DNA of 17,222 bases from Pseudomonadota bacterium (GCA_023425225.1 JAFADB010000209.1:1-17222); one strand, 5' to 3'. Positions 1-7,523 are shown, counted from the stretch's first letter. The notes: generated from the letters alone by a model not told the origin. A program made the numbers and translations.

Positions 1-1303
1 GCCCGCCGGTGCGCGAGGACTCGCCGCGCCCGCGCGCGGCCCGTGCCATCGCCGCGCGCAGCGGCGCCGGCACGTGCTGCAGCAGCCACCAGTTGCGCAG
101 CGCGCGCTGGTAGCGGGTATAGCCGAAGAACAGCTCATCGCCACCGTCCCCGGACAACGCCACGGTGACGCCGCCGCGCGCCAGCCGCGCCACCAGCGCG
201 GTGGGCACCTGCGAGGCGTCGGCGAACGGCTCGTCGAACATCTCCGGCAGCTGCGGCACCACCGCCAGCGCATCGGCCCCGGACACGTACAGCTCGGTGT
301 GGTCGGTGCCCAGGTGGGTGGCGACCTCGCGCGCCAGCGGCGCCTCGTCGTGGTGCGAACCGGTAAAGCCGATGCTGAAGCTGTGCACCGGCTGCGCGCT
401 CTGTGCCTGCATCATCGCCGCCACCAGCGAGGAATCGGTGCCGCCGGACAGGAACACGCCCACCGGCACATCGGCGACCATGCGCAGCGCCACCGCGTCG
501 CGCAGCAGACCGTCCAGGCGCTCCTCGGCGGCGGCATCGTCGCCGCCGAACGGGTCCAGCAGCGCCGCCTGCATCGCCTCGCGCGCACTCCAGAACGGCT
601 TCTGCGCCTGTTCCGGGCGATGCGCGGCGGCGCCGTCGGCGACCACCTGCGCGTCCAGCCGCAGGATGCGCCCGGGCATCATCTTGAACGCGCGCTCGTG
701 GATGCAGTACGGCGCCGGGATGTAGTCCAGCCGCAGCAGCAGCGTCAGCGCGTCGCGGTCCACGCCGTTGTCGAAATCCGGATGCCGCCACAGCGCCTTC
801 AGCTCCGAGCCGAACACCAGCGTGCGCCCGGCCCAGCCGTAGTACAGCGGCTTCTTGCCGACGCGGTCGCGCGCCAGCCACAGGCACTGCTCGCAGCGGT
901 CCCACAGGGCGATGGCGAACATGCCGTTGCAGCGCACCAGCGTGTCCTCCAGCCCCCACTCCACCACCGCCGCCAGCAGCACCTCGGTGTCGGAATGGCC
1001 GCGGAAACGGTGCCCCAGCGCCGCCAGCGCGGCGCGCAGCTGGGCGAAGTTGTAGATCTCGCCGTTGTAGGCCAGCACGTAGCGGCCGTCGGCCGAGGCC
1101 ATCGGCTGGTGGCCCAGCGGCGAAAGGTCGAGGATGCTCAGGCGCCGGTGCGCCAGCGCGATGCCGGCCTGCGCATCGACCCAGGTGCCGTCGTCGTCGG
1201 GGCCGCGGTGGCGCAGCGTGGCGCCCATCGATTGCGCCAGCGCGCCGAGTTCGTCGCCGTGCAGCTGCGGTTCGGCCAGCAGCAGTCCCGCCAGTCCACA
1301 CAT
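1..1303 (-). CDS. asnB: Asparagine synthase (glutamine-hydrolysing), 3' end cut by window edge
   Basis: Makes asparagine from aspartate, ATP and glutamine in the cytoplasm, or amidates a related substrate. The start is fixed by ATG-TGT, giving Met-Cys-Gly: Cys2 becomes the N-terminal nucleophile of the class II glutaminase domain. That domain also shows HRGPDD (about residue 32), NGEIYNF (about 80) and HSDTEVLL (about 103). The synthetase domain follows, with the pyrophosphate loop SGGTDSS at about residue 285 and a later SGDGGDE segment. About 434 residues are visible with no stop, against roughly 600-650 for the family, so the C-terminus lies left of the window. A GGGAG ribosome site sits about 11 nt upstream. 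Close relatives act in exopolysaccharide/exosortase clusters as amidotransferases, and that role cannot be excluded without the left flank. It follows the broken GST by 50 bp on the same strand. Confidence 0.93.
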   Translation of the reverse strand, partial: MCGLAGLLLAEPQLHGDELGALAQSMGATLRHRGPDDDGTWVDAQAGIALAHRRLSILDLSPLGHQPMASADGRYVLAYNGEIYNFAQLRAALAALGHRFRGHSDTEVLLAAVVEWGLEDTLVRCNGMFAIALWDRCEQCLWLARDRVGKKPLYYGWAGRTLVFGSELKALWRHPDFDNGVDRDALTLLLRLDYIPAPYCIHERAFKMMPGRILRLDAQVVADGAAAHRPEQAQKPFWSAREAMQAALLDPFGGDDAAAEERLDGLLRDAVALRMVADVPVGVFLSGGTDSSLVAAMMQAQSAQPVHSFSIGFTGSHHDEAPLAREVATHLGTDHTELYVSGADALAVVPQLPEMFDEPFADASQVPTALVARLARGGVTVALSGDGGDELFFGYTRYQRALRNWWLLQHVPAPLRAAMARAARGRGESSRTGG

Positions 1304-1353
1304 CTAGCGATTGCTCCCGCGCGGCAGCGCTCGCGCCTGGCGGGGCATGCCAC

Positions 1354-2024
1354 TCATGCCGCCACCGCATCGGCCTGCGCGATGCGTGCGGCGATATCGG
1401 CCGGCAGCGCGTCCATCGGCACGAACCCCGGCACCGCCCGCACCCGTGCCAGCCATGCCTGGATCGCCGGCCAGCACGCCAGGTCGAAGCCGCCGTCGCC
1501 GGCGCAATGGGTGTAGGCGAACAGCGCGATGTCGGCCACCCCGTAGTCCTCGCCGGTGAACCATGCATGGGTCGACAGGTGCTGCTCCATCACCGCCAGC
1601 GCCGCCTCGCCCTGCTGCCGCAGCTGCGGCAACTGGCTGCGCCGCGGCGAATCGGCCGGCGTCCAGCCGCGGATGAAGCGCGCCACCGCGACATAGGGCT
1701 CGTGGCTGTACTGCTCGAAGAACATCAGCTCAGCGCCTGCGCGCGCTGCCACGCATCGGCCGGCAGGTACGGGGTGCCTTCGGCCAGCCAGAACAGGATG
1801 GCGTTGGACTCGACCAGCACGCGGCCGTCGTCGCGCTCGACCATCGGCACCTTGCCGTTGGGATTGAGCGCCAGGTACTCGGGCGTGCGGGTCTGGCCGT
1901 GGGCGCTGTCCACCTCAATCCAGCGATACGGGCTGCCGAGCTGCTCGAGCAGCAATTTCACCTTGTAGCAGTTGCCCGACAGCGACATGCCGTGGACGGT
2001 GAGCGGTACGTTGTGCTGCGGCAT
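1354..2024 (-). pseudogene. Glutathione S-transferase split by a 1-nt frameshift
   Basis: Together the two halves form one typical cytosolic GST of about 222 residues. The N-terminal thioredoxin-fold half (99 codons from ATG at 2024) has the SLSGNCYK glutathione-site segment (about 14-21), NPNGKVPMV with the cis-proline (about 54-62) and VESNAIL (about 71-77). It ends early at a TGA (1727-1725). The helical C-terminal half continues in another frame from MFFEQYSHEPYVAVARFI to a TGA at 1354. Family members read through this point as ...AL-x-WMFFEQY; restoring one G (TGG ATG in place of TGATG) would rejoin the frames. The lesion creates an overlapping stop-start (TGATG), so the second half could be translated by re-initiation. 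Either this is a real inactivating deletion or a sequencing error. Substrate unknown. Confidence 0.85.
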
Positions 2025-2122
2025 GGCGAAAGGCCCGGTGGGAACCCCGCTAGTCTGGCGGCAAAGCAGTGCCGGGTGAAGCATGGCGGCAGATGAGGCA
2101 TGAACGGCCGGCGACGCGGCAG

Positions 2123-2171
2123 CCGGATGCCGGATGCAAGATGCCGGATGCCGGATGCCGGATGCCGGATG
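2123..2171. repeat. Heptanucleotide tandem repeat, unit CCGGATG, seven copies
   Basis: Seven consecutive 7-bp units read CCGGATG, CCGGATG, CAAGATG, then four more CCGGATG. Only the third unit is degenerate. The array lies in the 185-bp gap between the end of the acetyltransferase gene and the start of the broken GST, so it is intergenic. Read as CATCCGG on the minus strand it sits 99 bp or more upstream of the GST start. Short 7-bp arrays of this type are known as variable-number loci in Xanthomonadaceae; whether this copy varies is an inference. Confidence 0.9.
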
Positions 2172-2184
2172 CCAGAGGATCCGC

Positions 2185-2204
2185 CGCCGGGATCCCCGCC
2201 GGCG
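2185..2204 (-). terminator. Weak hairpin just past the acetyltransferase stop
   Basis: CGCCGG (2185-2190) pairs with CCGGCG (2199-2204) across an 8-nt loop, starting 5 bp beyond the stop codon of the minus-strand acetyltransferase gene. There is no T-run, so intrinsic termination is only a possibility. Two GGATCC palindromes (2177-2182 and 2190-2195) overlap the region and offer an alternative fold. Confidence 0.3.
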
Positions 2205-2209
2205 ACGCC

Positions 2210-2755
2210 TCAGCCGCGCCGGCGCGCCCGCCACTGGTCGCGGCCCTGCCCCCAGATCTGCACTTCGTCGCGGTCGTGCGGCTCGGGCAGCCGTCCCATG
2301 CGCAGCAGCGACGATCCCAGCTTGCGCGCCACCGCCTGCGAGCCGGTATTGTCGGGCGCGATGGTATGGATGACCTCCTGCCAGCCCAGATGGTCGACCG
2401 CCCAGTCGATCGCCGCGGTCGCCGCTTCCGTGGCATAGCCGCGCCCCCACGAAGGCCGGCGGATGCTCCAGCCCACTTCCGTGCCCGGCCAGCCGTGCGG
2501 CTGCCACGGCCCGACGCGGCCGACCCACTCGCCGCTGGCCTTCTCGATCACCGAGAACATGGCAAAGCCCTGCATGTGCCAGCTGCCGATCATCGCCGCC
2601 AGGCTGCGCCAGGCCACCGGCGGCGCCTGCACGCCGCCGATGTGGCGCATGGCCTGCTCGTCGGCGGTGAAGCGTGACCAGGGCTCGAAGTCCTCGCGCG
2701 ATGGCGGGCGCAGGATCAGCCGCTCGGTTTCCAGCCTCGTTTCGAAGATGCCCAT
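2210..2755 (-). CDS. GNAT family N-acetyltransferase (RimJ/RimL-like)
   Basis: A 181-residue cytoplasmic acetyl-CoA-dependent N-acetyltransferase. It opens with the ETERLILRPP strand typical of the RimJ/RimL subgroup. The acetyl-CoA pyrophosphate loop is SWGRGYATEAA (about residues 103-113), and a later segment, IAPDNTGSQAVARKLG (about 134-149), is the usual second family signature. The substrate (ribosomal protein N-terminus, small molecule or antibiotic) cannot be told from sequence. The ATG at 2755 is preceded by a purine-rich GGGAGAGGG site. It lies 23 bp downstream of the glutaryl-CoA dehydrogenase on the same strand, so the two are probably co-transcribed, although no functional link is known. 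The short basic tail (RARRRG) is unremarkable. Confidence 0.9.
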   Translation of the reverse strand: MGIFETRLETERLILRPPSREDFEPWSRFTADEQAMRHIGGVQAPPVAWRSLAAMIGSWHMQGFAMFSVIEKASGEWVGRVGPWQPHGWPGTEVGWSIRRPSWGRGYATEAATAAIDWAVDHLGWQEVIHTIAPDNTGSQAVARKLGSSLLRMGRLPEPHDRDEVQIWGQGRDQWRARRRG

Positions 2756-2778
2756 GTGCGTTGCCCTCTCCCGTGCGC

Positions 2779-3954
2779 TCAGAACGCGTTGATGCCGGTC
2801 AGCTCGCGGCCGACCACCAGCTGGTGCACGGTTTCGGTGCCCTCGTAGGTGATCACCGATTCCAGGTTCAGCGCATGCCGGATCGCCGCATGATCGGTGG
2901 TGATGCCGGCCGCGCCCAGCAGGTCTCGGCATTCGCGCGCCACCTCGATCGCCATCCGGCAGTTGTTCCACTTGGCCAGCGAGACCTGCGCCGGCTGCAG
3001 CCGGCCGGCCTCCTTCAGGCGTCCCAGCTGCAATGCCAGCAGCTGCGCCGCGGTGATGCGGCGGGCCATGTCGGCCAGCTTCACCTGCGCGGTCTGGGTG
3101 GCGGCCAGCGGACGTCCGAACAGCACCCGCTCGCCGGCATGGGCCAGGGCCTCGCGCAGGCAGGCGATGGCCGCGCCGATCGGTCCCCAGCTGATGCCGT
3201 AGCGCGCCTGGCCCAGGCAGCCCAGCGGCGCCTTCAGCCCCAGCGCGTCGGGCAGGCGGCTGGCTTCGGGCACGCGCACGTCGTCGAAGAACAGCGCCGA
3301 GGTCACCGACGCGCGCAGGCTCATCTTGCGCGGGATCGGCCGCGCCTCGAAACCCGGCATGCCGCGTTCGACGATGAAGCCGCGCACGCCTTCGGACGTG
3401 CGCGCCCAGACGATGGCCAGGTCGGCCAGTTCGCCGTTGGTGATCCACATCTTGGCGCCGTTGATGCGCCAGTCGCCGCCATCGCGCACGGCGCTGGTGC
3501 GCATCGCCGCCGGATCGGAGCCGCCCTGGGCCTCGGTCAGGCCGAAGCAGCCGATCGCCCGGCCCGCCGCCATCGCCGGCAGCCAGCGCTGCCGCTGCGC
3601 ATCGCTGCCGTAGGCGAAGATCGGATACATGCACAACGAGGACTGCACGCTGACGAAGCTGCGCAAGGCGCTGTCGCCGCGCTCCAGCTCCTGGCAGATC
3701 AGCCCGTAGCAGACCGCGCCCAGACCGGCGCCGCCATGCTCGGCCGGCAAGGTCGCGCCCAGCAGGCCCAGCGCGGCGATCTCCAGCACCAGCTCGCGCG
3801 GGAAGCGCGCCTGGTCGAAGGCCTCGCCGATGATCGGCAGCACCCGCTCGTCGGTGAAGCGGGCGACCGCGTCCTGCACCGCCACCTCCTCCGCGCCGAG
3901 CAGCGAACGCACATCGAACAGGTCGTCGGGACGCAGGGACATGGCGGCACTCAT
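2779..3954 (-). CDS. gcdH: Glutaryl-CoA dehydrogenase (acyl-CoA dehydrogenase family)
   Basis: FAD enzyme that oxidises and decarboxylates glutaryl-CoA to crotonyl-CoA in lysine/tryptophan breakdown, passing electrons to ETF. The 391-residue length is normal. Visible landmarks are SALRSFVSVQSSLCM (about 95-109), GCFGLTEAQGGSDP (135-148), MWITNG (169-174) and the C-terminal TYEGTETVHQLVVGRELTGI (369-388). Glu371 in YEG matches the catalytic base. Arg98 matches the arginine that binds the free carboxylate of glutaryl-CoA in the human enzyme, which favours this over a monocarboxylic acyl-CoA dehydrogenase. The start at 3954 is followed by a second in-frame ATG at 3942; neither has a strong ribosome site, so the N-terminus could be 4 residues shorter. 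No ETF or other lysine-catabolism gene is in view; an acetyltransferase follows by 23 bp. Confidence 0.92.
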   Translation of the reverse strand: MSAAMSLRPDDLFDVRSLLGAEEVAVQDAVARFTDERVLPIIGEAFDQARFPRELVLEIAALGLLGATLPAEHGGAGLGAVCYGLICQELERGDSALRSFVSVQSSLCMYPIFAYGSDAQRQRWLPAMAAGRAIGCFGLTEAQGGSDPAAMRTSAVRDGGDWRINGAKMWITNGELADLAIVWARTSEGVRGFIVERGMPGFEARPIPRKMSLRASVTSALFFDDVRVPEASRLPDALGLKAPLGCLGQARYGISWGPIGAAIACLREALAHAGERVLFGRPLAATQTAQVKLADMARRITAAQLLALQLGRLKEAGRLQPAQVSLAKWNNCRMAIEVARECRDLLGAAGITTDHAAIRHALNLESVITYEGTETVHQLVVGRELTGINAF

Positions 3955-4008
3955 GGTTGTCCGGGACGGATGCCGCATTCTATCGATGCCGCCGGCACGC
4001 CGGAAACG

Positions 4009-4038
4009 CGAAGGGCCGGCATCCCTGCCGGCCCTTCG
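4009..4038 (-). terminator. Strong hairpin after the glycine-zipper protein gene
   Basis: A perfect 12-bp GC-rich stem (CGAAGGGCCGGC, 4009-4020, with 4027-4038) encloses a 6-nt loop. It lies 24 bp past the stop of the minus-strand gene at 4063 and before the next minus-strand gene starts at 3954, where a terminator is expected. The downstream tract on the minus strand has only a short TTT, so termination may be imperfect. It could also be a dispersed palindromic element. Confidence 0.75.
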
Positions 4039-4062
4039 CCACATGCGGATGTACCGCGACGG

Positions 4063-4908
4063 CTACTGCCTGGCGGCCGCGCCATCCAGCGCCGCGGTCT
4101 GCGTCACCAGCTGGCCGTCGATCACCGGCAGGCGGTCGCCCTGCGGCTTCTCGTCCAGCCGCACCTTCTTTTCCTGCCCGTCCAGACGATAGGTGACGTC
4201 GTAGCCGACCACCTTGTCGGTATTGCCCAGGGCGATGCGGTTGCCCGGCTTGCTGTCCATGCGCATGGTGCCGGTGGTGCCGTCGGCATTGCGGTAGGTG
4301 ACGTTGTAGCCGGTCACGCGCGAGGACTCGGCGGTGCGCTGCTCGGTGTGGCACTGGCGCTCGGTGCGGTTGACCACGCGCCCACCCACGTGGTTCTGGT
4401 CGACCCGGTTGCCGATCACGCCGCCGGCCACCGCGCCGGCCGCCGTGGCCGCCTTGCGGCCGTTGCCCTTGCCGACCTGGTTGCCCAGCAGCCCGCCGAT
4501 GACCGCGCCTGCCACGGTGCCGCCGACGTTGCCGTCGCGCTCGGGCAGGCGCTCCTGCACCACCACGTCCTGGCAGACCTCATGCGGCACCGCGGTGGTG
4601 GTGGTCTGGCGCACCGGCTCGGTGCCGATCACCGTGGCGTAGAGCTTTTCCTTCTCGCTGACCGGCTCGACCTTGAGCACGTCGGCGTACTGCAAGGCAG
4701 TGCCGGGCGCGGTCGCATCGGTCTGCAGCGCGGTGTCCGCCGCCGCGTCGTCGGCCGCGGCGACATCGGCGGACGGCGCCGCGGACTGCTCGGTCGGCGC
4801 CACGAACGCGGCCGGCTCGCTGCGGTTGTTCATGAAGGCCGCCGTGGCCACGCCACCCACCAGCAATGCTCCAGCAGCCACCAGTATCGTCGTCGTGTTG
4901 CTTTTCAT
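4063..4908 (-). CDS. Glycine-zipper 2TM domain envelope protein
   Basis: A 281-residue protein with an N-terminal membrane anchor or uncleaved signal (about residues 7-26; no lipobox cysteine). An Ala/Asp-rich linker follows (about 32-70), then a glycine-zipper two-helix region (about 127-169, GxxxG-spaced, as in 17-kDa antigen/SlyB-type proteins). The C-terminal part holds two related copies of about 30 residues: GYNVTYRNADG...MDSKPGNRIAL (200-227) and GYDVTYRLDGQ...LDEKPQGDRLP (235-261). Two cysteines (112 and 186) flank the zipper. The family is tied to the outer membrane and periplasm, but its exact role is unknown. The start at 4908 is chosen over an in-frame ATG at 4929 because AAGGAG (4915-4920) sits 6 nt upstream of it. 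It is monocistronic, with a strong hairpin downstream. Confidence 0.85.
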   Translation of the reverse strand: MKSNTTTILVAAGALLVGGVATAAFMNNRSEPAAFVAPTEQSAAPSADVAAADDAAADTALQTDATAPGTALQYADVLKVEPVSEKEKLYATVIGTEPVRQTTTTAVPHEVCQDVVVQERLPERDGNVGGTVAGAVIGGLLGNQVGKGNGRKAATAAGAVAGGVIGNRVDQNHVGGRVVNRTERQCHTEQRTAESSRVTGYNVTYRNADGTTGTMRMDSKPGNRIALGNTDKVVGYDVTYRLDGQEKKVRLDEKPQGDRLPVIDGQLVTQTAALDGAAARQ

Positions 4909-5067
4909 CACCAGCTCCTTGCGGACCATCCGCGCTGTGTACGGCGCAATTCCAGCATGACGAAGCTGAATGGACAGCGACAGATTCCCGACGCGGGCTT
5001 AACCGATGCCGACCGCGCCACCATGTACGCCGTGATAGCGTTTTCATTCCCCGCGAGGAGTCGTCCG

Positions 5068-5286
5068 ATGCCCAATCCCCTTGTCCTGCCGCTGTTGAAC
5101 TGGGCGCGGAAGCTGCGCTACCCGACGCTGTTCAAGATCACCGCCGCCCTGTTCGCGATCAGCGTGCTGGTGCCCGATCCGATCCCGTTCGTCGACGAGA
5201 TCGTCTTCGGCCTGGGCACGCTGCTGCTGGCCAACTGGAAGACGCGCAAGCCGCCGCTGGCGCAAGGTTCGGCACAGCGCCGCTGA
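5068..5286 (+). CDS. Small membrane protein, DUF6116-like
   Basis: A 72-residue protein with one or two hydrophobic stretches: a likely membrane helix at about residues 21-37 (LFKITAALFAISVLVPD) and a second at about 42-56 (VDEIVFGLGTLLLAN). The PDPIPFVDE segment between them recalls small DUF6116-type proteins of Xanthomonadaceae; that name is from memory and the function is unknown. The C-terminus is basic and probably cytoplasmic. The start is set by GAGGAG (5055-5060), 7 nt before the ATG. It ends 4 bp before the TatD gene, so the two form a tight pair. Its 5' flank is the 159-bp divergent gap shared with the glycine-zipper gene. Confidence 0.8.
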   Translation: MPNPLVLPLLNWARKLRYPTLFKITAALFAISVLVPDPIPFVDEIVFGLGTLLLANWKTRKPPLAQGSAQRR

Positions 5287-5290
5287 AGAT

Positions 5291-6058
5291 ATGGTGCTGG
5301 TCGACAGCCACTGCCACCTGGATGCCGCGGAGTTCGACGCCGATCGCGCGGAAGTGGTGGCGCGCGCCCGGGCCGCCGGTGTTGCCGCCCAAGTGGTCCC
5401 GGCAGTCACCGCGGCCAGCTGGCCCGGGCTGCGCGAGGTCTGCGGCCGCTATCCGGGCCTGCACGCCGCCTACGGGCTGCATCCGATGTTCCTGGCCGAG
5501 CATCGGCCCGAGCACCTGCCGCTGCTGCGCGAATGGATCGAGCGCGAACACCCGTGCGCGATCGGCGAATGCGGGCTGGACTTCTTCGTCGAAGGCCTCG
5601 ACCGGCAGGCGCAGCACCTCTATTTCGAGGGCCAGCTGGCGCTGGCGCGCGAGTTCGACCTGCCGGTGATCGTGCATGCGCGGCGCGCGGTGGAGGCGGT
5701 CATCGTCGCCATCCGCGCGGTCGGCGGGCTGCGCGGGGTCGTGCACAGCTTTTCCGGCAGCCCGGAGCAGGCGCGCCAGCTGTGGCAATCCGGCTTCCTG
5801 ATCGGCCTGGGCGGCCCGGTCACCTACGAACGCGCGCAGCGGCTCAGACGGCTGGTGCGCGAAATGCCGCTGCAGCACCTGCTGCTGGAAACCGACGCGC
5901 CCGACCAGCCCGATGCCGGCATCCGCGGCCAGCGCAACGAGCCGGCGCGGCTGGCGACCGTCGCGGAGGCGATCGCGCACCTCCGCGGCGAACCGCTGCA
6001 GGACATCGCCGCATGCACCACCGCCAACGCCGAGCGCCTGTTCGGCCTGCGGCACTGA
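5291..6058 (+). CDS. TatD family metal-dependent hydrolase (deoxyribonuclease)
   Basis: A 255-residue cytoplasmic TIM-barrel nuclease of the TatD/YcfH/YjjV family, which acts as a 3'-5' exonuclease or D-aminoacyl-tRNA deacylase in characterised members. All metal ligands are visible: His7 and His9 in DSHCHLD, Glu93 in IGECGLD, His129 in VIVHARR, His152 in VVHSFSG and Asp202 in ETDAPD. Length is normal. It starts 4 bp after the small membrane protein and is probably translated from the same mRNA; the upstream gene's end (GGC ACA GCG) gives only a weak ribosome site, so coupling is likely. The next gene is convergent. Despite the name, family members are not part of Tat export. YjjV-like or YcfH-like subtype was not resolved. 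Confidence 0.93.
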   Translation: MVLVDSHCHLDAAEFDADRAEVVARARAAGVAAQVVPAVTAASWPGLREVCGRYPGLHAAYGLHPMFLAEHRPEHLPLLREWIEREHPCAIGECGLDFFVEGLDRQAQHLYFEGQLALAREFDLPVIVHARRAVEAVIVAIRAVGGLRGVVHSFSGSPEQARQLWQSGFLIGLGGPVTYERAQRLRRLVREMPLQHLLLETDAPDQPDAGIRGQRNEPARLATVAEAIAHLRGEPLQDIAACTTANAERLFGLRH

Positions 6059-6165
6059 CGCGGCGGTCGGCGACACGGCGATCGACTGACGCGGCGTGGC
6101 CGCCGACGGCGGCAGTGGTGGCCCGTGGCCTCCGGCCCGAATGAGCGCGGCAACCGGCGTATTAC

Positions 6166-6193
6166 CGGGATGGCTTCCCGCGGCTTATGCCGC
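6166..6193. repeat. REP-like double hairpin overlapping the tcdA stop codon
   Basis: Two adjacent small stem-loops: CGGGA-TGGCT-TCCCG (6166-6180) and GCGGC-TTAT-GCCGC (6180-6193). The TTA within the second loop is the tcdA stop read on the other strand. Read on the minus strand the segment resembles the GTGGGAGCGGC...GCCGC palindromic repeats scattered between genes in Xanthomonadaceae (family assignment from memory). It sits between convergent tatD-like and tcdA genes and may serve as a two-way terminator. Confidence 0.45.
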
Positions 6194-7033
6194 TCCCACG
6201 GCCGTCCCCTGCTCCTGGTCCACGGCGGTGCCCTGATCAGGCTGCGGCGCCGCCTTGAGCAGCATCTCCAGCGCCTTGCCCACCGCCACGAAGGCGAACG
6301 TGCCGGTCACGTGGGTCGCGGCCCCCAGGCCGGCGCCGCAATCCAGCCGCAGCGCGGCATCCTCGCCCAGTTGCGGGCGCAGGCCGCAGACGCTGCCGTC
6401 GGCCTGCGGGTACTTGACGTTCTCCAGCGAATACACCGCCGGCACGCCGAAATAGCGCTGCCGGTTCTTGGGAAAGTTGAACTCGCCGCGCAGCTTGCGG
6501 CGGATCAGCGCCAGCATGGCGTCGTGCTCGGTACGCGACAGGTCGCGCACGCGCACCAGGGTCGGATCGGTGCGCCCGCCGGCGGCGCCGACCGTCAGCA
6601 GCGGCAGCTTGCGCCGGCGGCACCAGGCGATGGCCTCCACCTTCACCCGGAAGCTGTCGCAGGCATCGATGACCAGGTCGAAGCCCCGGTCCAGCAGCTC
6701 GGGCATGTTGCCGGTGGTGAGGAAGGCCTCGACCGCCACCGCGTCGATCTCCGGATTGATCGCCCGGCAACGCTCGGCCATGGTCTGCGCCTTGTTGCGG
6801 CCGAACATGCCCGCCAGCGCCGGCAGCTGGCGATTGCTGTTGGACACGCAGATGTCGTCGGCATCGATCAGGGTCAGGTGCCCGACCGCGGTGCGCGCCA
6901 ACGCCTCCACCACCCAGGAGCCGACGCCTCCCAGTCCCACGACCGCCACCCGGCACTTCGCCAGGCGCTCGACCGTTCCCGTTCCGTAGAGCCGGTCGAT
7001 GCCGGAAAAGCGTTCGCGCCACTGATCGTTCAT
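6185..7033 (-). CDS. tcdA: tRNA threonylcarbamoyladenosine dehydratase
   Basis: An E1-like, ATP-dependent enzyme of 282 residues that cyclises t6A at position 37 of ANN-decoding tRNAs to ct6A (TcdA, also called CsdL/YgdL). The Rossmann nucleotide loop is VVGLGGVGSWVVEAL (about 31-45), followed by LIDADDICVSNSNRQL (55-70) with the adenylation-site Asp and Arg residues. Later come VIDACDSFRVK and the family-typical FGVPAVYSLE (about 196-205). The ATG at 7033 begins MNDQWRERFSGIDRLYG, matching family N-termini. The last 20 or so residues are low-conservation and contain a short QGTAV duplication; the stop codon lies inside a REP-like hairpin. It is divergent from the cytochrome-like gene (55-bp gap). 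Partner genes csdA/csdE are not in view. Confidence 0.94.
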   Translation of the reverse strand: MNDQWRERFSGIDRLYGTGTVERLAKCRVAVVGLGGVGSWVVEALARTAVGHLTLIDADDICVSNSNRQLPALAGMFGRNKAQTMAERCRAINPEIDAVAVEAFLTTGNMPELLDRGFDLVIDACDSFRVKVEAIAWCRRRKLPLLTVGAAGGRTDPTLVRVRDLSRTEHDAMLALIRRKLRGEFNFPKNRQRYFGVPAVYSLENVKYPQADGSVCGLRPQLGEDAALRLDCGAGLGAATHVTGTFAFVAVGKALEMLLKAAPQPDQGTAVDQEQGTAVGAA

Positions 7034-7088
7034 GCCGCCATTTTACGCCGCGCCGCCCCATACTCGCCCTGTCCAGGGAGCGATATCG

Positions 7089-7523
7089 ATGAGCCAGCCA
7101 CCATCACGACCGCCATCTCCGTTGCTGCGCTACCTGTCGATGCTGGTCGTCGGCGTGATCGTCGGCGGCCTGGCGACGTTCATGCTGGTGCGTGCGCTGC
7201 AGGCGCGCGTGGACCCATTCCCCCGCGCGCTGATGCAGGTGATGGAACGGCAGCTGCAGCAGCTCCAGGCCGCCCCGTCCACCGGCGGCTGCGAGCCCGG
7301 CGACGCGGCGCAGCGCCTGCAAGCGCTGCGGGGGCTGGCCGGCGAACTCGAGGCCGCCTTCCCCGGCCTGGCGAGCGACAACCGCTTCGCCCGGCAGGCC
7401 GCGCGCCTGCGCGCAACGCTGGATGCGGGACTGGCCTCGCCTCCTGCCACCTGCGAACAGGTCTCGCGGATCGCCGACACCATCGAGGCGGCCTGCCGCG
7501 GGTGCCACCAGGACTTCCGCTGA
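7089..7523 (+). CDS. Membrane-anchored cytochrome c'/c556-like protein
   Basis: A 144-residue protein with a short basic/proline N-terminus, one transmembrane helix (about 15-35, YLSMLVVGVIVGGLATFMLVR) and a helical periplasmic part. It ends in CRGCHQDFR: a CxxCH haem-attachment motif (Cys136, Cys139, His140) placed 5 residues from the C-terminus. A single C-terminal CxxCHxxFR is the hallmark of the cytochrome c'/c556 four-helix bundle, so one covalent haem in the periplasm is predicted. Redox partner and role (electron transfer, NO or peroxide handling) are unknown. Two further cysteines (about 68 and 123) are unusual. The start is supported by AGGGAG at 7075-7080; an in-frame ATG at 7032 would overlap the divergent tcdA start and is less likely. 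Confidence 0.75.
   Translation: MSQPPSRPPSPLLRYLSMLVVGVIVGGLATFMLVRALQARVDPFPRALMQVMERQLQQLQAAPSTGGCEPGDAAQRLQALRGLAGELEAAFPGLASDNRFARQAARLRATLDAGLASPPATCEQVSRIADTIEAACRGCHQDFR

Noticed and set aside
2123..2171. Possible CRISPR array
   Set aside because: Units are 7 bp and directly abutting, with no spacers and no cas genes.
2674..5286. Very long open frame on the plus strand (about 870 codons) across gcdH and the glycine-zipper gene
   Set aside because: It is the antisense shadow of conserved minus-strand genes in high-GC DNA. Its product is Arg/His/Gln-rich without domains; only the last 73 codons (5068-5286) are a real gene with its own ribosome site.
5291..6058. TatD as part of a Tat export operon
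   Set aside because: No tatA, tatB or tatC is nearby, and TatD proteins are nucleases not required for Tat transport.
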